A stretch of 64,000 nucleotides of DNA from Nitrososphaerota archaeon (lineage in GTDB: Archaea > Thermoproteota > Nitrososphaeria > Nitrososphaerales > CADDZS01). Positions 46,043 through 55,176 of this stretch are shown piece by piece. The DNA lies in contig JAJPHP010000023.1 of the NCBI GenBank assembly GCA_021325255.1, positions 1 through 64,000 of the forward strand, in the 5' to 3' direction. Position numbers and translations under genes: made by a program. The notes under the pieces are model-generated. The model did not search any database and was not told the DNA's origin. It saw only the letters and a list, made by a program, of their open reading frames with translations. Position 1 is the first letter of the stretch; every line of letters begins with the position of its first letter.

Positions 46043-46456
46043 ATGTCGGAAAAAGCGCACGAAGTCGAGATTAAAACTGACATTCGGAGCGTGAGCGCTC
46101 AGAAGAAAGAAGGAACTGCTAACAGAAACTCCGAAGTCGTGTTCAGCTTCAACGTGAACATGGAAGAGGCGGAGAGGAAGAGCGAGTCCATAGTTTTGAA
46201 CTTCCAGATGACGATGGATACGGATCCCTCGATCGCAAAGTTCAACGTGGAGGGCAGCACAACCCTTTCGGGAGATCTTTCTGAGATTGACAAGATGCTT
46301 TCGCCAGAACCCCAGACCGGTGTTCCCTACATCTTTACGAGAATCTACCAGCAGGTGTACTCTGTGCTTTTCTTACTTGCGAACACGATAGATATTCCGA
46401 CGCCCTCTCCGGCTTTGCTGAAGAGGGCTGACGTGGTCCAGCCGCTTCAAAAGTAA
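46043..46456 (+). CDS. Unknown protein of the pilus/AAA locus (137 residues)
   Basis: A 137-residue soluble protein with long alternating strands (VVFSFNVNMEEAERKSESI, IVLNFQMTMDTDPSIAKF) and a C-terminal helix ending in IDIPTPSPALL. It is divergent from the MoxR gene (about 290 bases) and convergent with the platform-protein gene. The strand-rich core with a final helix faintly recalls chaperone-like folds such as SecB, but the match is too weak to claim. Family not recognised. Confidence 0.6.
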   Translation: MSEKAHEVEIKTDIRSVSAQKKEGTANRNSEVVFSFNVNMEEAERKSESIVLNFQMTMDTDPSIAKFNVEGSTTLSGDLSEIDKMLSPEPQTGVPYIFTRIYQQVYSVLFLLANTIDIPTPSPALLKRADVVQPLQK

Positions 46457-46616
46457 GCGTGCGGCTCTACACTCTCTTTTTCCCTCTTGTGCGTTTGAAG
46501 TTAGTGTGCAAAGTGGTGAATACGAGCGACTACGTGCTCCATACCTCTTTGTATCGGCAGATTTCGTGAAGAGGAAGGAGATCATATATAGTCTCCTTGC
46601 CTTTTGACGCCTTTTC

Positions 46617-48413
46617 CTATCCAGCCATGTTGATGAGCGGCTGCGCGATGAGAACGGTCGCGAGGCTGATTATAATGAGGAAGGTGGCGTGTTTGAATCC
46701 GTCAGCAACAGTATTCTCTCCCATCTTGCCCGCCACGATGCCCATGACCCAGGCCTGGAAGAAGGAAGCGGTTAGAAGTATCGTCGTTGTTTCCTGCATG
46801 ACCGCGGGCGAGGAAAGGTATTGCCCGGCACCTCCAGCCGCATTCAAGTCAGGAGCGGATACGAAGTAGATCATCATTGCCGTGGTGACGACGACCATTA
46901 TCGCGCCAATGTAGGGGATGATGAGGTAAGGTCGGACCATTGACTTCTTTTCCTTGTTGAGCTGCGCGTTCTTCTCGGTAAAGTCCGCGAGAGCAATGAA
47001 CATCCTCGACGAGCCTCCGCCAACGTCGACAACTTCGAGAAGTAGGAAAGCCATCGCCTGCGTGATCCAGCTCTTTACGGATGCGGAAAAGTTCTCGAGC
47101 ACCGTCCTGATTGGCGTTCCCCAGCTAAGCTGCGCAGAAATCTTCTTGACGTGCTCTGTGAGTCCGCCGTAGTTTCTACCCGCGAGCGTTTCGATTGTCT
47201 TCTCCGGAGAGAGACCGGTCTTTCTGATTTCAGAGATATCTCTGAGAAAGTTTGCGAGCCTTGATTCAACAGCTCTGTTTCTCTTGACGTGAATGTAGTT
47301 GACTATGGCTGCGGGAGACGAAGTTAGGGCAAGTCCGATTCCCAACTGGTCGTAAATGGGAAGACCCATCGGGACGAAGAAGAAGACTGCTGCAATTGGG
47401 GTGCAGGCAAGGAAAATGTACATCGGCAGGTCATATCCGATCGGCTCCTTTATCTGAGAGCTTCCAATGACCGTAATGAAGATCATTGAAATTACCGGGA
47501 CGAAGACTCCGGAGAAGAGGAGCATCATGGTTGGGTCGGGCGACTGGGCTCCAGGAGCAAAGAGGTACTGGGTAGCATAGAGAATCACAAACGAGACTCC
47601 CATGATGACCGTGGAGATGATGTACGCTTCAGCCATCGTACCTATGAATTCAGAGCTCGCCCTAACTCTTACTTCTCTGTAGTTAAAGACCTCCTTCAAC
47701 TTCGATTCTAAGTAGCTGACCGCATCTCCTCCTGACTTTAGAACTGCGACGTATCCCCCGATAAAATCAGAGAACATTCTGTTTGGCGTGTACTTTGCAG
47801 CCTTTTCTAGTGCGGACATTGGGTCAAGCCCGAAGATTTCAATGTCGAGGAGTATCCTTCTCGCTTCTCTGGCCGCGGCGGGGAATATCTTTCCCGCCTT
47901 TGCGATTCTCTTGATCGTAACAAGGGGGGAGATGCCTCCGCCGGCAAGCACGGTGATGTATCCAATCAGGTAGGGGATCTCATTCTCAAGTGCAGAGCCT
48001 CGGGATGAGGCGCTGACTTTGTAGATACTGATGCCACCTATCAGAGGTATTACTGGAATCAACGGCATCGCTATAATCCCGAGGTCAAAGTGCATGCTGT
48101 ACATGACGAAAGCGCCCACTGCCGCGACCGGAATCATCAGGTAGGCTAGGAACATCGCGACGGAGATGATTCCCTCTGGTGAGATGTTGACGTTTGACCG
48201 TAAGATGTCATCCCGTATTCCAGGGATCCTCTTGACCAGGAACATGGTCGGAGCTCGAGTGAGCCTCATCGAGAGTCTGATGAAGCGGTCAGAGAAAGTT
48301 CTTTCTTCTTCCTCCTTGCTCTTGACCTTCTTCTTCTTGATCTTTTGACCGGCGATGTTCTTTGGCCTCTGAAGCTCTTGTTGTTGAGGCTCAGCTTCGG
48401 ACTGTTCTTGCAT
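46617..48413 (-). CDS. Type IV pilus/type II secretion platform protein (TadC/GspF double domain)
   Basis: A 598-residue membrane protein with a charged Lys/Glu-rich cytoplasmic N-terminus (residues 1-45) and two T2SSF domains, each a helical cytoplasmic part followed by membrane spans. The first includes RIAKAGKIFPAAAREARRIL and SGGDAVSYLESKLKE. The second includes LRDISEIRKTGLSPEKTIET and a VDVGGGSSRMF site. Spans cluster near residues 85-140, 255-320, 340-390 and 505-595. In archaeal pili and secretion systems this protein is the membrane base turned by the ATPase encoded just upstream (55-base gap). Confidence 0.9.
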   Translation of the reverse strand: MQEQSEAEPQQQELQRPKNIAGQKIKKKKVKSKEEEERTFSDRFIRLSMRLTRAPTMFLVKRIPGIRDDILRSNVNISPEGIISVAMFLAYLMIPVAAVGAFVMYSMHFDLGIIAMPLIPVIPLIGGISIYKVSASSRGSALENEIPYLIGYITVLAGGGISPLVTIKRIAKAGKIFPAAAREARRILLDIEIFGLDPMSALEKAAKYTPNRMFSDFIGGYVAVLKSGGDAVSYLESKLKEVFNYREVRVRASSEFIGTMAEAYIISTVIMGVSFVILYATQYLFAPGAQSPDPTMMLLFSGVFVPVISMIFITVIGSSQIKEPIGYDLPMYIFLACTPIAAVFFFVPMGLPIYDQLGIGLALTSSPAAIVNYIHVKRNRAVESRLANFLRDISEIRKTGLSPEKTIETLAGRNYGGLTEHVKKISAQLSWGTPIRTVLENFSASVKSWITQAMAFLLLEVVDVGGGSSRMFIALADFTEKNAQLNKEKKSMVRPYLIIPYIGAIMVVVTTAMMIYFVSAPDLNAAGGAGQYLSSPAVMQETTTILLTASFFQAWVMGIVAGKMGENTVADGFKHATFLIIISLATVLIAQPLINMAG

Positions 48414-48468
48414 TATCTTTGCTTTCCTCTGGGAATTTCTCTACACTTGGTTCTAAGTTGTAGTTAGG

Positions 48469-50196
48469 TCACTCTGTCTGATTCGGAGTGCTCTGAACCT
48501 GGACCGGCTGGGCGACTTGCTGTTGCTGCTGAGTAGCGGCTCTCTTGCCAAGGAGGTCCATGTTCTCGATCTTGATCCTAGTCAGGAGGGCTTCGGGGTT
48601 GGCGTGGTACTGCGAAAATATTGTGCTGATTTCCACAAAGTTTCGAATGTTCTTCGACCTGAGCCACTGCAAGACTATGACTCTGTTTTGAATCTCCTGC
48701 ACCATGTCCTTCAGGGTCTTGCCTTGGTCTTTTGCTAATTTTCTTAATTTGACGCTTTTTTCCAAGCTCTCAACAAACTTGTCCTTCGTGGGATCCCAGA
48801 CAAAAGTGTCAACCCACTTTGTCGAATCGATTATTTCAGATAGGGCTATTACCCTGCGGACTATCTTCGGCCTTCCGAGGTTTCCGGGGTTGGGGATTGC
48901 GACACGCCTAACTGAGTAGAGTAGATCAAGGAAGTTCAGGTATGATGGCGCGACGTCCATTGGCTTTGAGGTGAGCCTCTGGATTGCAGAGCCGGCGTCT
49001 TCTGCGTGGAGCGTAGCAAGGCCTCCGTGACCCGTGGAGATTGCTTGGAAGAGCGCGTAGGCTTCTTCTCCTCTAACCTCTCCCACCACAAGTATATCCG
49101 GCCTCATCCTCATGGCTGCCTTTACCAGGTGGAAGAGGGAGACTTCGCCGATTGCTTCCTCCGTCAGACCATAACTGAGACGCGATACGAGAGGCGCCCA
49201 GTTGATGTGGTGGATGTTGATTTCCTGGACTTCTTCGATTGTGACAATCTTTGAAGTCGGGTTAATCATTGAGAGCAAAGCGTTGAGGAATGTAGTCTTT
49301 CCAGACGCGGTTGCTCCGACTACAACGGCAGTCAATCTGCTCTCTATCAGAAGCCAGGAGTAAGCTGCCATCGCGTAATCGAGGACGCCAAAGTTGATCA
49401 GGTCGATGACAGTGATCGGGTCTGCCCTGAACTTTCTTATTGTCATCGTCGAGCCCTGAGGAGAGACTTCCTTCCTGAAAGTTGCAGCGAGCCTGTGTCT
49501 ACCTGGCATTGTGGCATCCACGATTGGGAAAGCAGTGGAGACGTGCCTTCCGGACATGTGTACTAGCCTGACAATCATGTCGTCCAGTTTCTGCTCCTCG
49601 GAGAAGAACAGGTTTGATTCCAAGCTTTCGTAACGTCTGTGGTAGACGAAGACCGGACGCTTTGACCCGTCCACGGAGATATCCTCGATGTTCGGGTCGC
49701 GCATCAGCGGGTCAATTGCCCCAAAGCCGACCATGTCCCTCTCTGCGTAGTAGAGGATCTTTGCCCAGGAGACCTGAGCGCTCTTCTTCTGCGTGAGAGA
49801 GTACCTGTCTGCAATCTTCCTTGCCTGCTCGGCAAAGTATCTTTTTGGATCAACGTCTTCCCTGGGGGCTTTGAGCTCCGTCTGCAGGGTCTCTATGATG
49901 TTGTTGTAGAGTACTTTTTCTTGGTAAGTGAGTTCCAGTTCGTCCACGTAATACTGAGGCACTCTTTGCTCTGGGTCCTGTGCGATCACCGCATAAGCAA
50001 ATGGCGGTGTAAGCTGATAGCGCTCTAACACCTGGAAAGTCCTGGGCATCGGGGCTCCTACCATCGGGCCCTCGACTGGTGCTACGACCTTGCTCTTCTG
50101 GGACTTGCCCTTCGAAGAACGCAGGTTCTTGGATTTGTCGGGATTCTTCCGATTTATGAGTCGGACCATGCTCATTACAGAGAACTTGAACTTCAT
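48469..50196 (-). CDS. Type IV pilus/secretion ATPase (TadA/VirB11/GspE family)
   Basis: A 575-residue hexameric ATPase that powers pilus assembly or secretion. The N-terminal domain is followed by the RecA-like core: Walker A VVGATASGKTTF (residues 293-303), the Asp-box-like IVTIEEVQEI, Walker B RPDILVVGEVRGEEA (residues 365-379) and the His box TGHGGLATLHAE. It ends in a Gln-rich tail (ATQQQQQVAQPVQVQ). It lies between the Ig-module protein and the platform protein on the same strand with 55-60-base gaps, a three-gene operon. Confidence 0.95.
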   Translation of the reverse strand: MKFKFSVMSMVRLINRKNPDKSKNLRSSKGKSQKSKVVAPVEGPMVGAPMPRTFQVLERYQLTPPFAYAVIAQDPEQRVPQYYVDELELTYQEKVLYNNIIETLQTELKAPREDVDPKRYFAEQARKIADRYSLTQKKSAQVSWAKILYYAERDMVGFGAIDPLMRDPNIEDISVDGSKRPVFVYHRRYESLESNLFFSEEQKLDDMIVRLVHMSGRHVSTAFPIVDATMPGRHRLAATFRKEVSPQGSTMTIRKFRADPITVIDLINFGVLDYAMAAYSWLLIESRLTAVVVGATASGKTTFLNALLSMINPTSKIVTIEEVQEINIHHINWAPLVSRLSYGLTEEAIGEVSLFHLVKAAMRMRPDILVVGEVRGEEAYALFQAISTGHGGLATLHAEDAGSAIQRLTSKPMDVAPSYLNFLDLLYSVRRVAIPNPGNLGRPKIVRRVIALSEIIDSTKWVDTFVWDPTKDKFVESLEKSVKLRKLAKDQGKTLKDMVQEIQNRVIVLQWLRSKNIRNFVEISTIFSQYHANPEALLTRIKIENMDLLGKRAATQQQQQVAQPVQVQSTPNQTE

Positions 50197-50256
50197 GGTT
50201 TACTTTGACCCGTTCCTCAATTCAAGGGAGATGCTTGTTGTCTCGGTCCAATAGTC

Positions 50257-52830
50257 CTACTCTTCGTCTTCCTCAATCTCTTGCGAAGATCCGCCGCCAA
50301 AGTAGCCTTTGCGACGCAGGAAGAAGAAACCTCCACCGCCGCCTCCTGCTGCTGCGACAACTATGAGAATCCAGACTGGTATTGAGAAGACTTCAAGCGA
50401 CATGAAACCGGTGTTTTGCTTCTGGGTAGTTGGCGTTGGAGAGTAGACCGTGATTGACATTGAGCTAAATTCCGGAGCGTACCCAGCTTTTGCTGCACCT
50501 ATATGGAGAACAAATGTGCCAGGGATGGAACCCGCCAGATAAGTTGCATTGACCGTTCCAGTCTGGTCGGTCATGTTTTCTAGGTTTGACAATCTACCGG
50601 TAGCAAGCGACCAAGTGACGTTTACTCCACTTAGAGGCGAGCCTTCAGAGCTTACAGAGACGCTGATGTTTGCCGCAGTGTTGATTCTCACGCTCGTCGG
50701 TGAAAGGGTAGTTCGCAGGTTCATAGGCAGGAGTGTTGACTTGATTCCGGCTTGGGCCGACACAAATCCTGGCGCGAACGCAGTTACGTTGATTGAGCCA
50801 GGCGATGTGGTGGAATTTACTTCGACATTGGCGAAGGTCGCTCCTGGCTGGATGGTCACAACTTGAGGAACAGATCCAGCGGTTACGTTCTGGGCAAGAA
50901 GTTGGACGTTGACCGGAGTGTCTGTCTTCGCCGGGTTTCCTGCAGTATCTTGTAGTTGAACCACGAGGTTGTCATACTGCTGCCCGTTGGCAACTATGGT
51001 ATTTGGCACTGCGAAGAGGTGTAAATTCGTCGCGTCCTGTCCGACGAGTGTGAGCGTAGAGTTAGCCGAAGTGTAGTTCGACGCCGATGCAGTTATCTGG
51101 GTAGTCCCCTGCAGCCCTGAAGTCTTGAAGTATGCAATCCCGAAAGTCTGACCCTGCGATATTGTGATGCTGTTCTCGACAGTACCTACTGCCGCGTTAG
51201 AACTGACCAGATTGATCGGCGTATCAGACGGTGCCTTGCTCGGGGCACCGGAAGCAGAATCTATGAGGTTGACTACTACAATATTGTAGGTTGTCCCGTC
51301 CGCTGGTAATACGTTCGGGGTAAACTCTACTCTGAGAGCATTGGGCGCTGAACCTACCGAAACCAAGGGCTCAGTGTCGGAAGCCAAGTTGGGGCTCTGT
51401 GCAGTAATCATCACTGAACCTGGAAGGAAAGTGGTTCGAACGTTGAGAGCAGTATGAGTAAAGCCAGCGGGAATAACTGCAGAGATGTCGGGGGTGCCAT
51501 AGCTGACCTGCATGGTGGAGTTGTCCGAGGATCTAGCGTACACTGTGATTGGAGAAGTCGAATACGCAGGGAATGTACCACTTGAGTTGACGGTTTGAAG
51601 TCCTACAATGATTCCACCTACATATGTCTGATTGTTTGGCAAAAGTGTACTTGGAGCAAAGGAGACGGTGACTTGGTTTGGGGCGTTCGAAGCTGCTTCA
51701 GAAGTAACTACGGTTGACCCCTTTATGTATCCTTGCGCGGACGCAGTGATTGTTGCAACACCTGCAGTTCCTCCAGACCTGAGCTCTACAGTCGCGCTAA
51801 ATGATCCTGCGGGTATAGTGATGATGGGGTTGGGGACTATTGCGACGTTAGTGTTGTCTGAAGTTAGGACGACACTGACTGCCGAGGGCGCAATTGCGGG
51901 AGTTTGAGTGTTGTTGTCCTGAATCTCAACGGACAGAGTTGCATTTTCACCGGAATTTGCCCAGAGAAGGCCGGGAGCTACCGACAGCACCAATCTTCTG
52001 GGAATTGGTCCGATAGTAGAGAAGGTAGCCGAGCCCGAGGAAAGGTTTCCAGCCGTGGCGGTAACTATCGTTTGCCCGGCGACATAGGTTGGAAAGAAGC
52101 TCACCGTGGCGAAGCTCGAACCGGCGGGAATAGTGACCGTACTTGGGACCGTTCCGATCTCTGAATCTGAAGATGAAAGGGCTATTGTCATGTCTTGCCC
52201 TAATTTGACCGGATTCCCAAGAATGTCGACGACTTGAACAACTGCGCTAGCATTGACCTTCTTATCGGGGAGTATCTGGCTGGGGCTGGGGTATACTACA
52301 AGACTTGCGGGCATTCCGCCGGTTAGGAGAGTTGTCACAACAAGCGAGGTTGGCTTGTAGTCAGCAGTGACCGCGGTGATAACAGTGCTTCCGGGGGACG
52401 AAGTTGTCTGAAAATCTGCAATGTAATAGAGACTACCTGCGGGGAACGTTATGCTGTCTGGAACAGTTCCAGTCTGCTGGTTAGACGAAGTCAGAAAGAT
52501 TTGAACGTCGCTCTGGGGAATGTACGGAACACCAGAACTCTGATTCTTGAATTCTAAGACGAGTGCGCCGTAGCTACCTCCATCGGCAGGTAGTACACCA
52601 AGTCTTGAGCTGATTGTCAGCTCGATTGCTGTGGATCCTGCCTGCGCCGCGCTTGCGTGAAGGGAATCGGTGTGAAATAGCGCGAAGCCTGAAGGAACCA
52701 ATAGGAGAAAAAGTATACCAAGTCCGACTGCTACTTTAGTGCGGAAATGAATACGGTGCTTAGTTTCGCTCGAAGTAAATCTATGATAGAAATTCAAAGT
52801 CCTAGAGATCCACGGGACAATCCAGTCCAA
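50257..52830 (-). CDS. Membrane-anchored surface protein with seven Ig-like modules
   Basis: An 857-residue secreted protein. A signal or anchor segment lies at residues 32-52. Seven modules of about 100 residues follow (starting near 68, 176, 278, 386, 498, 601 and 703), most with L(P)ADG-x-x-Y, a GTVPxxITIxAG turn and PGxxxITAxA. The last is invasin/Big_1-like. A membrane helix at 817-837 is followed by a short basic then acidic tail. It opens the operon with the pilus ATPase and platform protein, so I infer it is a surface fibre, stalk or adhesin handled by that machine. Start TTG 52830, but a TATA-like box only 10 bases upstream makes TTG 52797 possible. Confidence 0.88.
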   Translation of the reverse strand: MDWIVPWISRTLNFYHRFTSSETKHRIHFRTKVAVGLGILFLLLVPSGFALFHTDSLHASAAQAGSTAIELTISSRLGVLPADGGSYGALVLEFKNQSSGVPYIPQSDVQIFLTSSNQQTGTVPDSITFPAGSLYYIADFQTTSSPGSTVITAVTADYKPTSLVVTTLLTGGMPASLVVYPSPSQILPDKKVNASAVVQVVDILGNPVKLGQDMTIALSSSDSEIGTVPSTVTIPAGSSFATVSFFPTYVAGQTIVTATAGNLSSGSATFSTIGPIPRRLVLSVAPGLLWANSGENATLSVEIQDNNTQTPAIAPSAVSVVLTSDNTNVAIVPNPIITIPAGSFSATVELRSGGTAGVATITASAQGYIKGSTVVTSEAASNAPNQVTVSFAPSTLLPNNQTYVGGIIVGLQTVNSSGTFPAYSTSPITVYARSSDNSTMQVSYGTPDISAVIPAGFTHTALNVRTTFLPGSVMITAQSPNLASDTEPLVSVGSAPNALRVEFTPNVLPADGTTYNIVVVNLIDSASGAPSKAPSDTPINLVSSNAAVGTVENSITISQGQTFGIAYFKTSGLQGTTQITASASNYTSANSTLTLVGQDATNLHLFAVPNTIVANGQQYDNLVVQLQDTAGNPAKTDTPVNVQLLAQNVTAGSVPQVVTIQPGATFANVEVNSTTSPGSINVTAFAPGFVSAQAGIKSTLLPMNLRTTLSPTSVRINTAANISVSVSSEGSPLSGVNVTWSLATGRLSNLENMTDQTGTVNATYLAGSIPGTFVLHIGAAKAGYAPEFSSMSITVYSPTPTTQKQNTGFMSLEVFSIPVWILIVVAAAGGGGGGFFFLRRKGYFGGGSSQEIEEDEE

Positions 52831-53756
52831 ACTCGATATAGTGCTTGTGGACTAGGAATACGAATCGGGCCTTTATGAAGAACTATTGTCCCAAAGCCTG
52901 TAGATGCTCACTCGTAATAACATATTGTCGGTCAGAATTCACAATCCATAGTTCAGCATTCTTTCGCTCAATACTACAACCGCCTGGTGGGTATCCTGTA
53001 ATTCCAAATCATGATCTCGTGAATAGTAGAGCAGCCTGCTTCCTAGACCCATCTCGCGCGTAGGTAAAAGATTAGATACTTTTGAATACTTGTGTAATTA
53101 TTGGAGACAAAGGATCTCTAGGATCCAATATTGGTCCGGTAAAGAGCTTTCAACCTTACGCCGAACCAAAGGTAAACCACTCTTTTTGATTTACAAGACC
53201 AGTAGTACACTCGAAGTGAAAATTTCCAATCTTGATTTCTGAGTCCAGCTAGGTGCATTTCTTGGCAATAATTCTAGAAGGTGTCAAGGAAGAGATACAT
53301 TCGGCATATGTGACTGGGAGTCAAAGAAGATTTGCAATAGCGCCCTAATACTTCGTTTCCGAAGCTTCCTTGGTTTAGATTCGCGAAAGCTTCCTGCCAG
53401 CTTAACGCGGCGGCCAAGTTTCATAGAGTCAGTCCACGGGAGCTTCGCTTGCTTTCAAACCTGGATAAGCGAGCTCGGTTCAGCGTTCTGTCAATATTGA
53501 GCAAGACAACATCAATGGAACAAGAAGTTTGGAATCTCATGTGCTAGTCTGATAGTTAGGGCCCCACGTGTTCTCTCTTGCGTGTGTTGTATTCTCACTG
53601 ACTCAATGATTGACTGATAGTCAGTAAGTGAGTTACTTACTTACTGACTCACAGAGTGCCAGCGTGCATACAAACATACAGGGAAGACGAAAGAAATGAC
53701 TCGGTAATATTTGAGAGAATACAAATAGTTCCCAAAAAAGCAATAGTCTGGAAGCT
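52831..53756. other. Gene-poor region left of the decayed genes
   Basis: About 925 bases without a credible gene on either strand. Short open frames occur, but none looks coding. The right part carries a hairpin (53620-53648) and nested TGACTCA-like repeats. Lying beside two broken genes, it may be an old mobile or defence region that has lost its genes. Confidence 0.45.
53620..53648. repeat. Ten-base-pair inverted repeat
   Basis: GTCAGTAAGT at 53620-53629 and ACTTACTGAC at 53639-53648 are perfect inverted copies around the nine-base loop gagttactt. Related TGACT/AGTCA words stand on both sides (from 53597). It could be a terminus of a mobile element, an operator or a hairpin. No matching copy was noticed elsewhere in the window. 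Confidence 0.5.
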
Positions 53757-54299
53757 TTGGAAACCAAGGAGATTATCGAAGAGCAATCGAAATTGCTCTT
53801 ACCAGAATACACTTCGCAAGTCCTTGCACACGCAGGCTATACGATTACGCTTGGTTTTGGATTCTTTGCTCTCTTGAGCCCGATCGCGAATTCGTTTTCA
53901 TTTTCCGTACATAGTCGAGTTGACTCTTCACTTCAAATAATTCTGGTGTTTGCGATTTTGCTTCTCGCCTTTTACTCATTCTGTAGATCGTTCTATTACA
54001 ATGAACTTTGAAATATCGTCAAGTCAACGCTTGATTTAGGCGGAAAGTCCGTGCAACAATACTATTTGGAGGTGATCCTCGAATACGAAAAAAGAAAATG
54101 CCAGGTTGGCATGTCGATAATTTCTGTGTCAGAAATAATGTTCCGAATTTTCCATTCAGAAGAAACCAACGCTTACACTTACAAGGGATTCAGAAAATAT
54201 CTTCTGAAATTTGCTACGTATCACAAAGAATCGCTTTCTGGCGAGGATTCAAAGGTTTGGACTGTAGCTCGAAAATTCGTGGAATCGAAACACAGATAG
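53757..54299 (+). pseudogene. Two-helix membrane protein gene broken by an in-frame TGA
   Basis: From TTG 53757 the frame encodes KEIIEEQSKLLLPEYTSQVL and two membrane segments (GYTITLGFGFFALLSPIA and LQIILVFAILLLAFYSFC), then RSFYYNEL and a TGA at 54009-54011. The same frame continues without another stop for 95 codons (NIVKSTLDLGGKSVQQYYL, then VILEYEKRKC, YKGFRKYLLKFATYHKESL) to 54299. The two halves together make a 180-residue protein with a cytoplasmic helical domain. It stops 10 bases short of the convergent cas1 relic. Family not recognised; most likely a nonsense-mutated gene. Confidence 0.55.
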
Positions 54300-54309
54300 C
54301 CTTGGTTCA

Positions 54310-55097
54310 CTAGTTCACAAAATATTGTTTCGTCTTGTTGCAAATTCTCAATGAACCTGATTCAGAGAGTCTCCTTTTCTGATATCAAAGAGTAGATTTA
54401 TCCATTCCCAATTCTCTGCAAGATTTTGTCAAGACCTCGCTTTTCATTTCCTCAGTCTCGAATAATGCCCTAACTTCGATCGGATTTAGACTAAATCCGA
54501 GACTCTTCTTTCCTAGCATATAGTTTGCCAACATTCAAGCGTTGAAGATAATCTCTTCGAGTCGCAGATTGAGCTTGACTCTCTCAAAGAGAGTCTTTAC
54601 TATCTTCTGATCTAGCATTACCTCATATCCATCAGTCAGGTAGTGAGTTCTCTTCTGTCTCTTCAATATGCGAAGAGTCTCCAATATCGAATAGTCACAA
54701 TTCGCACGCTATAGTTCCATCACATCATAAACAAGGCTGGTGTTTCTTCGCAGATCATGGAGAAAAGGGATTGAGACATCGAGGCCGATAGCATTTATCG
54801 CTCTTTTAACATAGGTTTGAAGCAAGGCATAGGAATAATTCAGCAACCGTTTGGAAGATCAGGGTCCTGTATGTTGGTCTTTGATTGATTTCCCCCTCAA
54901 AACTCACATCTTATCTATTCGCAGACTTTGCCGAATTGAGCAAAGTAGCTCGTCGCATATCTTGCCTCTTGATTCCTGATAAAGTCCGAGCAGGAATAAG
55001 AATGACTATGGCAGCAAACGCTCGCTACACCGAATGTGTGGAGATAATCGATCCTTTGGACATGCTCAAGGGGCTCGAAAATTCTTAATGAGCTCAC
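54310..55097 (-). pseudogene. cas1: Relic cas1 (CRISPR integrase) gene with multiple stops and a frameshift
   Basis: Read on the minus strand, this region keeps the Cas1 pattern: EARYATSYFAQF (metal Glu region), QDPDLPN then LLNYSYALLQTYVKRAINAI, GLDVSIPFLHDLRRN (metal His) and SLVYDVMEL (metal Asp/Glu region). Further on come YEVMLDQKIVKTLFERVK, LEEIIFN, MLANYMLGKK, NPIEVRALFETEEMKSEVLT, ELGMDKSTL and YQKRRLSESGSLRI. The main frame is broken by TAG 54709-54711, TGA 54535-54537 and TGA 54385-54387 and ends at TAG 54310-54312. A one-base shift separates QDPDLPN from LLNY near 54845, and two more stops lie before it. Cas1 integrates spacers in CRISPR or acts as a casposon integrase. No cas2, effector or array is nearby. 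Confidence 0.8.
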
Positions 55098-55165
55098 CGT
55101 ACAACATGGATGTAGAATCAGGATTCAGCAATCATATCGCGGGTAGAAAGTGTGACTTCCTAAAC

Positions 55166-55176
55166 GATATTATAAG
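55166..55176 (+). promoter_or_regulatory. TATA box of the pilin gene
   Basis: GATATTATAAG is centred about 25 bases before ATG 55196. No Shine-Dalgarno lies between, so the message is probably leaderless, starting at or within a base or two of the ATG. Confidence 0.6.

Noticed and set aside
41244..46456. Gas-vesicle cluster, because GvpN is a MoxR/CbbQ relative
   Set aside because: No GvpA-like structural protein or other Gvp protein is present, and a VWA partner points to a CoxE/NorD-type pair instead.
46043..46456. SecB-like chaperone
   Set aside because: Only a vague strand-then-helix pattern with a proline-rich end; no recognisable SecB motif, so kept as unknown.
7956..54387. General reassignment of TGA to a sense codon (Trp or selenocysteine)
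   Set aside because: Many intact genes here end in TGA with no homologous continuation, and the cas1 relic also contains TAG stops and a frameshift, so decay or error explains the TGAs better.
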